DNA from: Pseudomonadota bacterium | GTDB lineage: Bacteria; Pseudomonadota; Gammaproteobacteria; Steroidobacterales; Steroidobacteraceae | DNA: 64,000 nucleotides | NCBI GenBank assembly: GCA_025355105.1 | Contig: JANYAE010000058.1 | Span: 1 to 64,000 of the forward strand | Direction of reading: 5' to 3' | Part shown: in pieces, positions 17,178 to 24,906 of the stretch | How the letters are laid out: each line of letters opens with the position of its first letter | Position numbering within the stretch: position 1 is the first letter of the stretch | The notes under the pieces: model-generated | Databases searched by the model: none | Seen by the model: the letters and a program-made list of their open reading frames with translations, nothing else | What the model was told of the DNA's origin: nothing | Translations under genes and position numbers: made by a program

Positions 17178-18487
17178 GCCGCGGCGCTTGCCATGAAGCG
17201 CTCGATGTCGTCCGGATCCTTGAGCAGTTCCGCCGTCAGCACCTCGGCCGCGCCGCGCGTCACCGCGACGTCATCCTCGATGCGGATCCCGATGCCGCGG
17301 AACTCCTTCGGTGCGCGCCGCGAGCCGGGCGCCACATAGATGCCGGGCTCGACGGTCAGCACCATGCCGGGTTCGAGCACCCGCCACGCGTCGCCGACCT
17401 TGTAGTCGCCGACGTCGTGCACGTCGAGGCCGAGCCAGTGGCCGGTGCGGTGCATGAACCACTCGCGGTAGGCGCCATCCTTGATGAGCTTGGCGAGCTT
17501 GCCCTTGAGGAAGCCGAGCGACACCAGCCCCTGCGTGATCACCCGTACCGCCGCGTCGTGCGGGTCGTTCCAGTGGTTGCCGGCCACGCAGGCACGGATC
17601 GCCGCCAGCTGCGCAGCGAGGACGACCTCGTACAGGGCGCGCTGCGCCGGGCTGTAGCGGCCGTTGACCGGGAAGGTCCGGGTGATGTCCGAGGCGTAGT
17701 AGTCGTACTCGCAGCCGGCGTCGATCAGCACGAGGTCCCCGTCGCCGAGCGGCGCGGCGTTCGCCCGGTAGTGCAGCACGCAGGCGTTCGCGCCGCCGCC
17801 GACGATCGGCTCGTAGGCGACCTCGGCGTGGTGGCGGTGGAATTCGTGCAGCAGCTCGGCGGCGAGCTCGTACTCCATGATGCCGGGGGCCGCCAGGCGC
17901 ATCGCGCGACGGTGCGCCTCGGCCGCGATCGCCGCCGAGCGGCGCATGGTGTGCAGCTCAGGGCGGCTCTTGTAGAGCCGCATGTCATGCAACAGGTGGT
18001 CGAGGGCGACGAACTCCTGCGGCGTATGCAGGCCGTGCTTGGCCTGGGCGCGCAGGCCGTTGACCCAGCCGATCACGCGCTGGTCGAACTCCGGATGCAG
18101 CCCCATCGTGTGGCAGACCCGCGCCCGGCTCTCGAGTAAGCCCGGCAGGATCTCGTCGATGTCGCCGATCGGGAAGGCGTCGTCGGCGCCGTAGCGCGAC
18201 ACCGCGCCGTCCGGACCTGCCCGGTCGCCGTCCCACAGCTCGCGGGTCACGTCCCGCTCGCGGCAAAACAGCACGTACTCACCCTCGGCGCGGTGCGGGA
18301 TCAGCACCGCGACCGCCTCCGGCTCCGGGAAGCCGGTCAGGAAATGGAAGTCGCTGTCCTGGCGGTAGGCGTACTCGACGTCGCCATTGCGCAGGCGCAC
18401 CGGCGCCGCCGGCAGGATCGCGATCGCGTCGCGCCCCATCTCGCGCAGCAGCTGGCGGCGGCGGCGCGCGAACTCGTCGCGCTTCAT
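17174..18487 (-). CDS. pepP: Xaa-Pro aminopeptidase P
   Basis: This 437-residue metallopeptidase removes N-terminal residues next to proline. The N-terminal domain (FARRRRQLLREM, FHFLTGFPEPEAV) is followed by the pita-bread catalytic domain. Dinuclear metal ligands can be seen in LIDAGCEYDYYASDITRTFP (two Asp), HRTGHWLGLDVHDVG (His) and TVEPGIYVAPGSR plus GIRIEDDVAVT (Glu). It starts at 18487, overlapping the ygfB-type gene by four bases. Order ygfB-pepP-ubiH is the classic gammaproteobacterial arrangement. Confidence 0.96.
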   Translation of the reverse strand: MKRDEFARRRRQLLREMGRDAIAILPAAPVRLRNGDVEYAYRQDSDFHFLTGFPEPEAVAVLIPHRAEGEYVLFCRERDVTRELWDGDRAGPDGAVSRYGADDAFPIGDIDEILPGLLESRARVCHTMGLHPEFDQRVIGWVNGLRAQAKHGLHTPQEFVALDHLLHDMRLYKSRPELHTMRRSAAIAAEAHRRAMRLAAPGIMEYELAAELLHEFHRHHAEVAYEPIVGGGANACVLHYRANAAPLGDGDLVLIDAGCEYDYYASDITRTFPVNGRYSPAQRALYEVVLAAQLAAIRACVAGNHWNDPHDAAVRVITQGLVSLGFLKGKLAKLIKDGAYREWFMHRTGHWLGLDVHDVGDYKVGDAWRVLEPGMVLTVEPGIYVAPGSRRAPKEFRGIGIRIEDDVAVTRGAAEVLTAELLKDPDDIERFMASAAA

Positions 18488-19035
18488 CGCGCCCCACCGG
18501 CGCGGTGCGCCTCGAGTTCCTCGTACGCGAGCTGCGTGCCGGCGCGCAGGTACTCGACGATCTCGGCGTAGGAGGCTTCGTTGGACTCCTCGGATTCCTC
18601 GGCGTCGATCGACGCCCGGCTGATCTCGCCGAAGTCGCGCACCACCTCGTGGACCGCCTCAGGCACCGCGCCGTCCTCCGGGCGCAGGCCGCCGGTGCCG
18701 ACGCCGTACAGGAACCCCGCGCACCATTCGGCGAGCGCCTCCACCCGTCGGGCGAGCGGCGCCTCGTCGTCCGGCAGCAGCGCCTCGAAGTCCATGTCCT
18801 GGCTGGTGAGCGCGGTCTGCGTCTCCTCAGCGAGCCTCGCCAGCAGGTTGCGCGTACGCAACGTATCGTCGCCGCCGCGGTGTTCCGGCAGGATGGTGGC
18901 CACCCAGGTGTCGAGGTCGAAGCGTGCGGTCGCGGCCAGAGTGCCGCACAAGGAGCCATGCACCTCGGCGGCCCCTGCCGGCGCCTCGCCGGCGGCCAGG
19001 GCTTCCTCGAGTTCGTCGAAGCTAATGGTCAACAT
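18484..19035 (-). CDS. ygfB: UPF0149 family protein, YgfB-like
   Basis: This 183-residue acidic protein matches the YgfB/YecA (UPF0149) family, with a helical fold and conserved segments VHGSLCGTLAA, CAGFLYGVGTGGL and YAEIVEYLRAGTQLAYEEL. It lacks the cysteine-rich SEC-C tail that YecA carries. Function is unclear. It begins the ygfB-pepP-ubiH operon, and its start codon is 56 bases from that of the divergent zapB-like gene, so both promoters share this short interval. Confidence 0.9.
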   Translation of the reverse strand: MLTISFDELEEALAAGEAPAGAAEVHGSLCGTLAATARFDLDTWVATILPEHRGGDDTLRTRNLLARLAEETQTALTSQDMDFEALLPDDEAPLARRVEALAEWCAGFLYGVGTGGLRPEDGAVPEAVHEVVRDFGEISRASIDAEESEESNEASYAEIVEYLRAGTQLAYEELEAHRAGGAR

Positions 19036-19055
19036 AAGCGGGGGATTCTAGCGCG

Positions 19056-19085
19056 TTGACCCATGGGACGGGCCGCGCCTATAGT
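19056..19085 (+). promoter_or_regulatory. Predicted sigma70 promoter of the zapB-like/zapA operon
   Basis: TTGACC (19056-19061) and TATAGT (19080-19085) are separated by 18 bases. The ATG of the next gene starts only six bases after the -10 box, where transcription would normally begin, so the mRNA is expected to have no leader. No Shine-Dalgarno is present before that ATG. Confidence 0.65.
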
Positions 19086-19091
19086 GCGGCC

Positions 19092-19325
19092 ATGAACGAG
19101 GGGACCGCACGATCGGCGCTGGATCTCGAGCTCAAGCGGCTCGAAAAGCGCCTTGAAGAACTGATGGTCACGGTCGCTCACCTCAAGGAAGAGAACCGCG
19201 CCCTGAAGACCCGCCACGAGACCCTCTCCGCCGAGCGCTCGGCGCTGCTGCAGAAGAACGAGCAGGTGCGGACGCGGGTCGAGGCGATGATCGGCCGGCT
19301 GAAATCCATGGAGCACGGCGCATGA
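19092..19325 (+). CDS. ZapB-like coiled-coil protein (TIGR02449-type)
   Basis: This 77-residue protein is almost entirely a heptad-patterned coiled coil (LELKRLEKRLEELMVTVAHL, then LKEENRALKTRHETLSAER). It resembles the short cell-division-associated TIGR02449 family found directly upstream of zapA in many Gammaproteobacteria. It may link ZapA or FtsZ rings, by analogy with ZapB. The ATG at 19092 is preferred over the ORF-track start at 19056, which lies inside the predicted promoter. It overlaps zapA by four bases (ATGA). Confidence 0.85.
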   Translation: MNEGTARSALDLELKRLEKRLEELMVTVAHLKEENRALKTRHETLSAERSALLQKNEQVRTRVEAMIGRLKSMEHGA

Positions 19326-19639
19326 CCGAGGCCGCCCTCGCCCGGGTCAGCGTGCGCATCCTCGAGAAGGAATACCAGTTCGCCTGCGCGCTCGACGAGC
19401 GCGCCGCCCTGCTGGACTCCGCCGAATACCTGAACACCGAGATGAAGAAGATCCGCGACAGCGGCAAGGTCATCGGCCTCGACCGCATCGCGGTCATGGC
19501 GGCGCTCAACATGGCGAACGAGCTGCTGAAGAACCGCTCGCGCGACACGTCGCTGGAAGGCGACGTCGTGCACCGCGTGCGGCTGCTGCGCGAGCGGGTC
19601 GAGGCGACGCTCGAGCGCGGGCAACAGCTCGAGTTGTGA
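19322..19639 (+). CDS. zapA: Cell division protein ZapA
   Basis: This 105-residue protein has the ZapA layout: an N-terminal beta/alpha head (RVSVRILEKEYQFACALDER, ALLDSAEYLNTEMKKIRDSG) and a C-terminal coiled coil (LRERVEATLERGQQLEL). The conserved IGLDRIAVMAALNMANELL segment is diagnostic. ZapA binds and bundles FtsZ at the division ring. It is translationally coupled to the zapB-like gene and lies directly upstream of the 6S RNA, as in E. coli. Confidence 0.95.
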   Translation: MTEAALARVSVRILEKEYQFACALDERAALLDSAEYLNTEMKKIRDSGKVIGLDRIAVMAALNMANELLKNRSRDTSLEGDVVHRVRLLRERVEATLERGQQLEL

Positions 19640-19723
19640 TCTAGGGCACGATCCGTGCCAGCGCCGCGAGGCGCAACCCCGCCGCCGGCTCTTCCGTCCG
19701 TCACGACGGATGGAGTAGTCTGA

Positions 19724-19918
19724 TGTCGGCGCCGCCTGCGGTGTTCGACTCGGGTTGTGAGTACCTCTCGACCCTAATGCGTTAACCCCGGGGCATCTGT
19801 TTGCGACAACAGTGTGCAAGTCCGTCTCGAACGGAAAGCCTAAAGTGTTGCAGCACGCCCCACTTGTTGCTCTGGCTCGAGAGCAACGGCCCTTGACGGC
19901 ACAGGTGGGTGGCGCCGC
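19724..19918 (+). ncRNA. ssrS: 6S RNA (ssrS), approximate ends
   Basis: The 336-base gap after zapA holds a roughly 190-base structured region in the classic 6S position. Its ends close with a stem of about 12 pairs: GGCGCCGCCTGC at 19728-19739 pairs, allowing G-U, with GGTGGGTGGCGCC at 19904-19916. Internally, GGAAAGCCTAAAGTGTTGCA resembles the GAGAAGCCTTAAAACTGCGA block of E. coli 6S RNA, and CCCTTGACGG follows near the 3' side. 6S RNA mimics an open promoter and sequesters the sigma70 holoenzyme. Exact ends are estimated. Confidence 0.82.
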
Positions 19919-19975
19919 TTCCTTCCCCCCTCAGCCTGCCGCCTTCGGCAGGCTGGCCACCGCCGTGTCACCGCC

Positions 19976-20437
19976 ATGCAGTACTGGTTGATGAAGAGCG
20001 AGCCGAGCACCTTCGGCATCGACGATCTGGCGCAGGCGCCGCGGCGCCGTTCCCACTGGGACGGCGTGCGGAATTACCAGGTCCGCAACATGATCCGGGA
20101 CGACATGAAGCAGGGCGACCTCGCCTTCTTCTACCACTCGAGCTGCGAGCGACCGGGCATCTACGGCATCGCCCGCATCGTTCGCGAGGCCTACCCCGAC
20201 TCGACCGCGTTCGACCGGCGCCATGCGCACTTCGACCCGAAGAGCGATTCGGCGGCGCCGACCTGGTACATGGTCGACGTCGAACTCGTCACGCGCTTCG
20301 CGACGCCGATCAGCCTCGAGAAACTGAAGGCGAATGCGCCCGCGCTCGACGACCTGATCGTCGTGAAGCGCGGCAACCGTCTGTCGATCACGCCGGTCAC
20401 CGCGACGCAGTGGCGCAAGGTGAATGCGCTCGCGTGA
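19976..20437 (+). CDS. EVE domain-containing protein
   Basis: This 153-residue protein is a single EVE domain, from MQYWLMKSEPSTFGIDDL through GVRNYQVRNMIRDDMKQGDL, FFYHSSCERPGIYGIARIV and WYMVDVELV. EVE domains share the PUA/YTH-like fold and are thought to bind modified bases in nucleic acid; the proteobacterial single-domain form is often encoded near 6S RNA and ygfA. Here it directly follows the 6S RNA; the usual ygfA/fau gene (5-formyltetrahydrofolate cyclo-ligase) is absent. Confidence 0.93.
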   Translation: MQYWLMKSEPSTFGIDDLAQAPRRRSHWDGVRNYQVRNMIRDDMKQGDLAFFYHSSCERPGIYGIARIVREAYPDSTAFDRRHAHFDPKSDSAAPTWYMVDVELVTRFATPISLEKLKANAPALDDLIVVKRGNRLSITPVTATQWRKVNALA

Positions 20438-20530
20438 TCGTGCGTCGCGCGCGTCGCGCGTGCGCGCAGTCACGATGCACTTGTGATGTGTGAACGGTGC
20501 ACGGTGCTAGCACATCAACGTTGTGCTTGC

Positions 20531-20558
20531 TTGTAATTTGACTTTTTGTGTATATACT
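20531..20558 (+). promoter_or_regulatory. Strong AT-rich promoter of the lysine-rich microprotein gene
   Basis: TTGTAA (20531-20536) and TATACT (20553-20558) are 16 bases apart in an AT-rich patch that contrasts sharply with the GC-rich surroundings. An upstream inverted repeat (TGATGTG 20484-20490, CACATCA 20511-20517) could be a regulatory site. The -10 is 35 bases before the microprotein start. Confidence 0.6.
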
Positions 20559-20592
20559 CCGTCCTCGGACTAACCCGACATGGAGAACTACT

Positions 20593-20658
20593 ATGGCGAC
20601 GAAGAAGAAAGCTGCTAAGAAGAAGGCGACGAAGAAAAAGGCTGCGAAGAAGAAGTAA
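20593..20658 (+). CDS. 21-residue lysine/alanine-rich histone-H1-like microprotein
   Basis: This ORF is too short for the ORF track. It encodes M followed by two exact copies of ATKKKAAKKK, then TAA. The two 30-base copies differ only at three synonymous third positions, which argues for selection on the protein. It has a clear Shine-Dalgarno (GGAGAA, 20582-20587), an upstream AT-rich promoter and a strong terminator downstream, so it forms a complete single-gene unit. The sequence resembles the C-terminal tail of eukaryotic H1 and bacterial AlgP/Hc1-type proteins, so binding to DNA, RNA or polyphosphate is likely, but no function is established here. Confidence 0.72.
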   Translation: MATKKKAAKKKATKKKAAKKK

Positions 20659-20727
20659 GCCTTCGAAGCAGCCGGGGATCGAGGTCGGAAGGCCTCCGGG
20701 TCACCGACCAAGTCCCCGCTCTTCACT

Positions 20728-20760
20728 GACTGTGCCCGCGAAAGCGGGCACAGTCGTTTC
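20728..20760 (+). terminator. Rho-independent terminator of the microprotein gene
   Basis: A perfect 12-bp stem (GACTGTGCCCGC with its complement) closes a GAAA tetraloop and is followed by GTTTCT. It lies 69 bases after the microprotein stop codon and ends that transcript before rpiA. Confidence 0.8.
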
Positions 20761-20829
20761 TGAATCCCGCACTTTCGCGCACTGCCCGGCGCGACCGCGA
20801 AAGGCCTTAAAACAGGGGGTTTCGCAACG

Positions 20830-21489
20830 ATGGCCGCCGATGATCAGAAGCGCGTCGCCGCCGAGGCGGCACTGGCCTACGTCCCCGAGGGCAGCGTCCT
20901 CGGCGTCGGCACCGGCTCCACGGTCAATCACTTCATCGCCGCGCTCGGCCGCAAGCGGATCCCGATCGCGGGCGCCGTGTCGAGCTCGGAGTCGAGCACG
21001 CGCCTCCTCAAGGCCGCGGGCATCGACGTCGTCGACCTCAACTCGAGCGGCGACCTCGACGTCTACATCGACGGCGCCGACGAGGCCACCCGTCACCTCG
21101 CCCTGATCAAGGGAGGGGGGGCGGCACTGACCCGCGAGAAGATCGTCGCCGCCGCATCTCGCCGCTTCGTCTGCATCGTCGACCGGTCGAAGCTGGTCGA
21201 CGTGCTCGGCCGCTTCCCGCTACCGGTCGAGGTGATCCCGATGGCGCGCTCCTACGTCGCGCGCCAGCTGGTCAAGCTCGGTGGCCAGCCGGTGCTGCGG
21301 GAGGGCGTGACCACCGACAACGGCAACGTGATCCTCGACGTGCACAACCTCGTGATCACCGACCCTCAGGGTCTGGAGACCGAGATCAACCAGATCGCCG
21401 GGGTCGTGGCGAATGGCTTGTTCGCGCGGCGCGGCGCGGACCTGCTGCTGGTCGGCACTGACGCCGGGGTTGACGTCATCCGGCCGTGA
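20830..21489 (+). CDS. rpiA: Ribose-5-phosphate isomerase A
   Basis: This 219-residue protein interconverts ribose 5-phosphate and ribulose 5-phosphate in the pentose phosphate pathway. Family motifs are [17 protein letters not shown] (phosphate loop), [19 protein letters not shown] (catalytic Asp region), [16 protein letters not shown] and [12 protein letters not shown]. It lies downstream of the EVE gene, separated by the microprotein unit and its terminator, so it needs its own promoter, which I could not identify. Confidence 0.97.
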   Translation: MAADDQKRVAAEAALAYVPEGSVLGVGTGSTVNHFIAALGRKRIPIAGAVSSSESSTRLLKAAGIDVVDLNSSGDLDVYIDGADEATRHLALIKGGGAALTREKIVAAASRRFVCIVDRSKLVDVLGRFPLPVEVIPMARSYVARQLVKLGGQPVLREGVTTDNGNVILDVHNLVITDPQGLETEINQIAGVVANGLFARRGADLLLVGTDAGVDVIRP

Positions 21490-21499
21490 CCGGCGCGGC

Positions 21500-22432
21500 T
21501 CAGTCGCCGCCGGCATCCTTCAGGATTTCACCGAGGCGCGCGTCCTTGGCGACCCACAGCGCGGCCAGCCACTGCTGGAAACGCAGGCGAAAGTCGGCGT
21601 CGGCGGCGTAGTCGCCGGCCGACAGCCAGCCCTCGAGCGGCCGCCGCCGGACCTCGATGTGGATCGCTCCGATCCGCCCGCAGCACAGCTCCCAGAAGCC
21701 GCCACTGCCGGCCGGATAGGCGATCGTCACGTCGAGAATCTCGTGCAGGATCGGGCCCATCGCCCCGATCACGAAGCCGATGCCGCCGGCGCGCGGGTTC
21801 AGCAGGTGCCGGTATGGCGATCCGGTCCGGTCGCGCTTGCCGGGCGCGAAGCGCGTGCCCTCGACAAAGTTGATCACCGAGGTCGGCAGGTCCCGGAAAC
21901 GCGCGCAGGCGCGGCGGGTCGTTTCGAGGTCGACGCCCCGCAGCTCCGGCCGGCGCTCCAGCTCCTCGCGCGAGTAGCGCTGCATGAACGGCATGTCGAG
22001 CGCCCACCAGGCGAGGCCGAGGACCGGCACCCAGCGCAGTTGCCGCTTGATGAAGAACTTCAGGAACGGCACGCGCCGGTTGAAGACCGCCTGCAGCGCC
22101 AGGATGTCGACCCAGGAGCGGTGGTTGGCAATGACGAGATACCAGCCGTTGCGGTTGAGGCCCTCGAGTCCCTGCAGATCCCAGCGCGTCTCCTGCATCC
22201 GCCGCAGCAGCAGCGAGTTGATGGCGATCCAGTCCTCGGCGATCGCGGTCAGGACCCGCCCTGCCGCGCTCCGGAACCGCGGCCACGGCACGGCCAGCTT
22301 CACGACCGCGATCAGGATGATGGGCGTGCCGTGCAGCAGCGTATTGATGACGATCAGCAGCAGCATCACGGCGCCCCGCAAGGGGCCAGCAGGCAGTCGT
22401 GGCACGGCGTTGGCCTCCGAGGTTGCCGGCAT
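21500..22432 (-). CDS. Lysophospholipid acyltransferase family protein, YihG-like
   Basis: This 310-residue protein is a PlsC-type acyltransferase. It has an N-terminal membrane segment (AVMLLLIVINTLLHGTPIIL), the catalytic NHxxxxD motif (IANHRSWVDIL) and the substrate-binding VINFVEGTRFAPGKR motif. Length and spacing resemble E. coli YihG, an inner-membrane acyltransferase acting on lysophosphatidic acid. The ATG at 22432 (MPATSEANAV) is used; the longer ORF adds only a shadow of the upstream gene. It is convergent with rpiA, 10 bases apart. Confidence 0.88.
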   Translation of the reverse strand: MPATSEANAVPRLPAGPLRGAVMLLLIVINTLLHGTPIILIAVVKLAVPWPRFRSAAGRVLTAIAEDWIAINSLLLRRMQETRWDLQGLEGLNRNGWYLVIANHRSWVDILALQAVFNRRVPFLKFFIKRQLRWVPVLGLAWWALDMPFMQRYSREELERRPELRGVDLETTRRACARFRDLPTSVINFVEGTRFAPGKRDRTGSPYRHLLNPRAGGIGFVIGAMGPILHEILDVTIAYPAGSGGFWELCCGRIGAIHIEVRRRPLEGWLSAGDYAADADFRLRFQQWLAALWVAKDARLGEILKDAGGD

Positions 22433-22494
22433 TCTGCCCGACGTCGGCAGCCCGCGGCGATGGCGTCGCTTCGATCGCGGCCCCGGCCGGCGCG

Positions 22495-24024
22495 TCAGCC
22501 GGCCGGCCCGGAACCGCCGCCGAGCCGGGCGCGGAGTTCGCGCTTCAGGACCTTGCCGATCGCGTTGCGCGGCAGCTCCGGCGCGATCTCGAGCGCCGCG
22601 AGCCGCTGCGTCGCACCGAGACGGAGGTTGGCCCAAGCGCGCAGCGCCTCGCCGTCAACCTGCGCCCCGGACTTCAGCACGACGACCGCCACCGGCGTCT
22701 CGCCCCAGCGTTCCGACGGCACGCCGACGACCGCTGCCTCGGCCACCGTGTCGTGGCTGCAAAGCACCGCCTCGAGGTCGCTCGGGAACACATTGAAGCC
22801 GCCCGAGATGATCAGGTCCTTGCGCCGGTCGAGCAGCGTGAGAAAGCCCTCGGCGTCGAAGCGTCCGACGTCGCCGCTGCGCAGGTAGAGCGCGCCGTCC
22901 GCATCACGCCAGTACGCTTCGGCGGTGGCCTGCGGCTGGCGGTGGTAGCCGCTCATCATCGCCACCGAGCGGCCGACGACTTCGCCGGTCGCGTCGGCCG
23001 GCAGTGCGTTGCCGGCCTCGTCGATGACGCGAAACGCGCTGCCCGGCGCCGGGCAGCCGACCGTATGCAGCTTGTCCGGGCGCTCGTGCGCGGCGAGGAT
23101 GCAGACCCCGCCGCCTTCCGTCAGGCCGTAGAACTCGGTGAGTCCGCCTGGCCAGCGAGCCAGCACCTCGGCCTTGAGGGCCGCCGGGAACGGCGCGCTG
23201 GTCGCGTATTTCATGCGGAAGCTCGAGAGGTCGTGACGCCCGAAGTCGGGGTGCGCCATCAGCCGCCGGTACTGGGCGGGCACCAGCATCGTGTGGGTCA
23301 CGCGGTGCCGCACGGCGAGCTCGAGGTAGGCCGCGACGTCGAACTTGTGCATCAGCACGACGGTGCCGCCACGCGCCAGCGTCGGCACGACCGACACCAG
23401 CGTGGTGTTCGAGTAGAGCGCCGTCGAGATCAGCGTCACCGCGTCGTCGCCGTAGTCCACCCGCTGGATATGCTGCCAGCGCATGCGATGCGACTGCACG
23501 ATGCCCTTCGGCGTGCCGGTGGTGCCGGACGAGTACAGGACGTTGAACACGTCGTCCGGCTCGATCTCGACCGGCGAAGGTGTCGCCGGCGCGCTGCTCA
23601 GCCAGGCGGCGACCGAATCGCGATCGAGCAGCACCTGCCGCGGTGCCGGACCACCGGCCGGGGTCGGGGCGCGGTGCTCGACGAACAGCACGCGCGGCGC
23701 GGCGTCGGTCAGCATGCGGGCCCAGGCGTCAGCTGCCGCCGACACCGGTAGCGGCGCGACCGCCGCGCCGGCACGCAGCGCGCCGATCAGGATCGCCAGG
23801 TAGTCGAGCGAGCTCGGTGCCGAGATGGCGACCGCGTCGCCGCGCCGGGTACCGTCGCGCTGCAGCGCCGCCGCGATCCGATCAGCGAGCTGGTCGAGCT
23901 CGCGGTAACTGAGCTGCACGCCGTCGTGGATGAGCGCGGTGCGCGCCGGACGCTCGCCGGCATGCGCTTTGATGAGCGCCGGCAGCGTGCCGAAGGGCGC
24001 CGCGAGCAGCGACTCGACCGACAT
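22495..24024 (-). CDS. Acyl-CoA synthetase / AMP-dependent ligase
   Basis: This 509-residue ANL-superfamily enzyme activates a carboxylic acid to an acyl-adenylate and then a CoA thioester. Motifs are the P-loop VLYSSGTTGTPKGIVQSH, the A5 region TEFYGLTEGGG, the hinge DRRKDLIISGGFNVFPSDLE, and the catalytic lysine near the C-terminus in PRNAIGKVLKRELR. The ATG at 24024 (MSVESLLAAPF) begins where the family does; the 29 extra ORF residues are not supported. It lies 62 bases upstream of the acyltransferase gene on the same strand, so the two may act together in lipid metabolism. Substrate unknown. Confidence 0.9.
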   Translation of the reverse strand: MSVESLLAAPFGTLPALIKAHAGERPARTALIHDGVQLSYRELDQLADRIAAALQRDGTRRGDAVAISAPSSLDYLAILIGALRAGAAVAPLPVSAAADAWARMLTDAAPRVLFVEHRAPTPAGGPAPRQVLLDRDSVAAWLSSAPATPSPVEIEPDDVFNVLYSSGTTGTPKGIVQSHRMRWQHIQRVDYGDDAVTLISTALYSNTTLVSVVPTLARGGTVVLMHKFDVAAYLELAVRHRVTHTMLVPAQYRRLMAHPDFGRHDLSSFRMKYATSAPFPAALKAEVLARWPGGLTEFYGLTEGGGVCILAAHERPDKLHTVGCPAPGSAFRVIDEAGNALPADATGEVVGRSVAMMSGYHRQPQATAEAYWRDADGALYLRSGDVGRFDAEGFLTLLDRRKDLIISGGFNVFPSDLEAVLCSHDTVAEAAVVGVPSERWGETPVAVVVLKSGAQVDGEALRAWANLRLGATQRLAALEIAPELPRNAIGKVLKRELRARLGGGSGPAG

Positions 24025-24294
24025 GCACTGACTCCCGCCACTCGACGGTGACCGGTGACTACCGGCCAGCCGCTCGCGATCGTCTCGGACGGCGCCGCGC
24101 GCCGCCCGCACCTGCCGGTCCGTGGCGTCGTGCGCAACGATAGGCGCCGAGCCGCAGTGAATTCAAGCGCGCGAGGTCGACGCGCGGATGGCGCGACCGG
24201 GCCCGCGCCATGCGCGCGTCGCGCCGGCCAGCGGGCTACCGGCCTGCGTCGGTCGTGACCCGAGCATCCGTGGCGACCGCGGTCGCCAACAACA
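24025..24294. other. Intergenic region with no supported gene
   Basis: This 270-base stretch lies between the acyl-CoA synthetase start and the tRNA terminator. Short ORFs here are arginine/alanine-rich shadows without ribosome sites. It must contain the synthetase promoter, but I see no convincing -35/-10 pair. Confidence 0.4.
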
Positions 24295-24323
24295 GAAGGG
24301 CCCGCATGAGCGGGCCCTTCGGT
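24295..24323 (-). terminator. Rho-independent terminator after tRNA-Gln
   Basis: A perfect 11-bp stem (GAAGGGCCCGC with its complement; loop of four) occupies 24295-24320. On the minus strand it is followed by TGTTGTTGG, a weak U-rich tail. It ends the tRNA transcript a few bases after the encoded CCA. Confidence 0.7.
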
Positions 24324-24324
24324 T

Positions 24325-24398
24325 TGGCTGGGGGACTAGGATTCGAACCTAGATTGACGGAGTCAGAGTCCGCTGTCCTACCGTTAGACGATCCCCCA
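24325..24398 (-). tRNA. tRNA-Gln (anticodon CUG)
   Basis: The 74-base minus-strand sequence folds as a full cloverleaf. The acceptor stem TGGGGGA pairs with TCCCCCA, the anticodon stem GCGGA/TCCGT closes a CTCTGAC loop with anticodon CTG, and the T arm carries GGTTCGAATCC. The discriminator is G and CCA is encoded. It lies 90 bases downstream of rpsI on the same strand and may be processed from the ribosomal transcript or have its own weak promoter. Confidence 0.95.
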
Positions 24399-24429
24399 AT
24401 TCCGGGAGAGCAGGTCCTCGGGGGATTAC

Positions 24430-24473
24430 ACCGGTCCAGCGGAGACCGGTGCCGCCGGGCGTCGCCGCCCGGC
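24430..24473 (-). terminator. Two tandem hairpins between rpsI and tRNA-Gln
   Basis: A hairpin with an 8-bp stem (GCCGGGCG, 24454-24473) and one with a 7-bp stem (ACCGGTC, 24430-24450) follow the rpsI stop codon. Neither has a U-tract. They could attenuate transcription into the tRNA or act as processing sites. Confidence 0.35.
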
Positions 24474-24488
24474 CGGACCCCGTGCGCG

Positions 24489-24881
24489 TTAGCGCTTCGA
24501 GAACTGCGTGCCGCGACGTGCCTTGCGGCGACCCACCTTTTTGCGCTCGACCTCGCGCGCATCGCGCGTGACGAAGCCGGCGACGCGCAGCTGCTTGCGC
24601 AGCGTCTCGTCGTACTGCATGAGCGCGCGGGTGATGCCGTGGCGGATCGCGCCGGCCTGGCCGGTGATGCCGCCGCCGTCGACGGCGACCTCGACGTCGA
24701 AGCGGGTGCCCATCTGCACCAGCTCGAGCGGCTGGCGCACGATCATGCGGCCGGTCTCACGACCGAAGAACTCGTCGATCGAGCGCGCGTTGATGGTGAT
24801 CTTGCCCGAGCCGGGCTTGAGGTGGACGCGCGCGGTGGAGGACTTGCGGCGGCCGGTTCCGTAATACGTAGTAGCGGGCAT
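24489..24881 (-). CDS. rpsI: 30S ribosomal protein S9
   Basis: This 130-residue protein is S9 (uS9), which reaches the ribosomal P site with its basic C-terminal tail. The family start [20 protein letters not shown], the middle [20 protein letters not shown] and the terminal [15 protein letters not shown] are all present. It follows rplM by 25 bases, the standard rplM-rpsI operon. Confidence 0.99.
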   Translation of the reverse strand: MPATTYYGTGRRKSSTARVHLKPGSGKITINARSIDEFFGRETGRMIVRQPLELVQMGTRFDVEVAVDGGGITGQAGAIRHGITRALMQYDETLRKQLRVAGFVTRDAREVERKKVGRRKARRGTQFSKR

Positions 24882-24906
24882 GGTCTAACCTTGAATGTCG
24901 GATTCG

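Noticed and set aside
24295-24398. tRNA-Gln as an integration site for a mobile element
   Set aside because: No integrase, direct repeat of the tRNA 3' end or compositional change is seen beside it.
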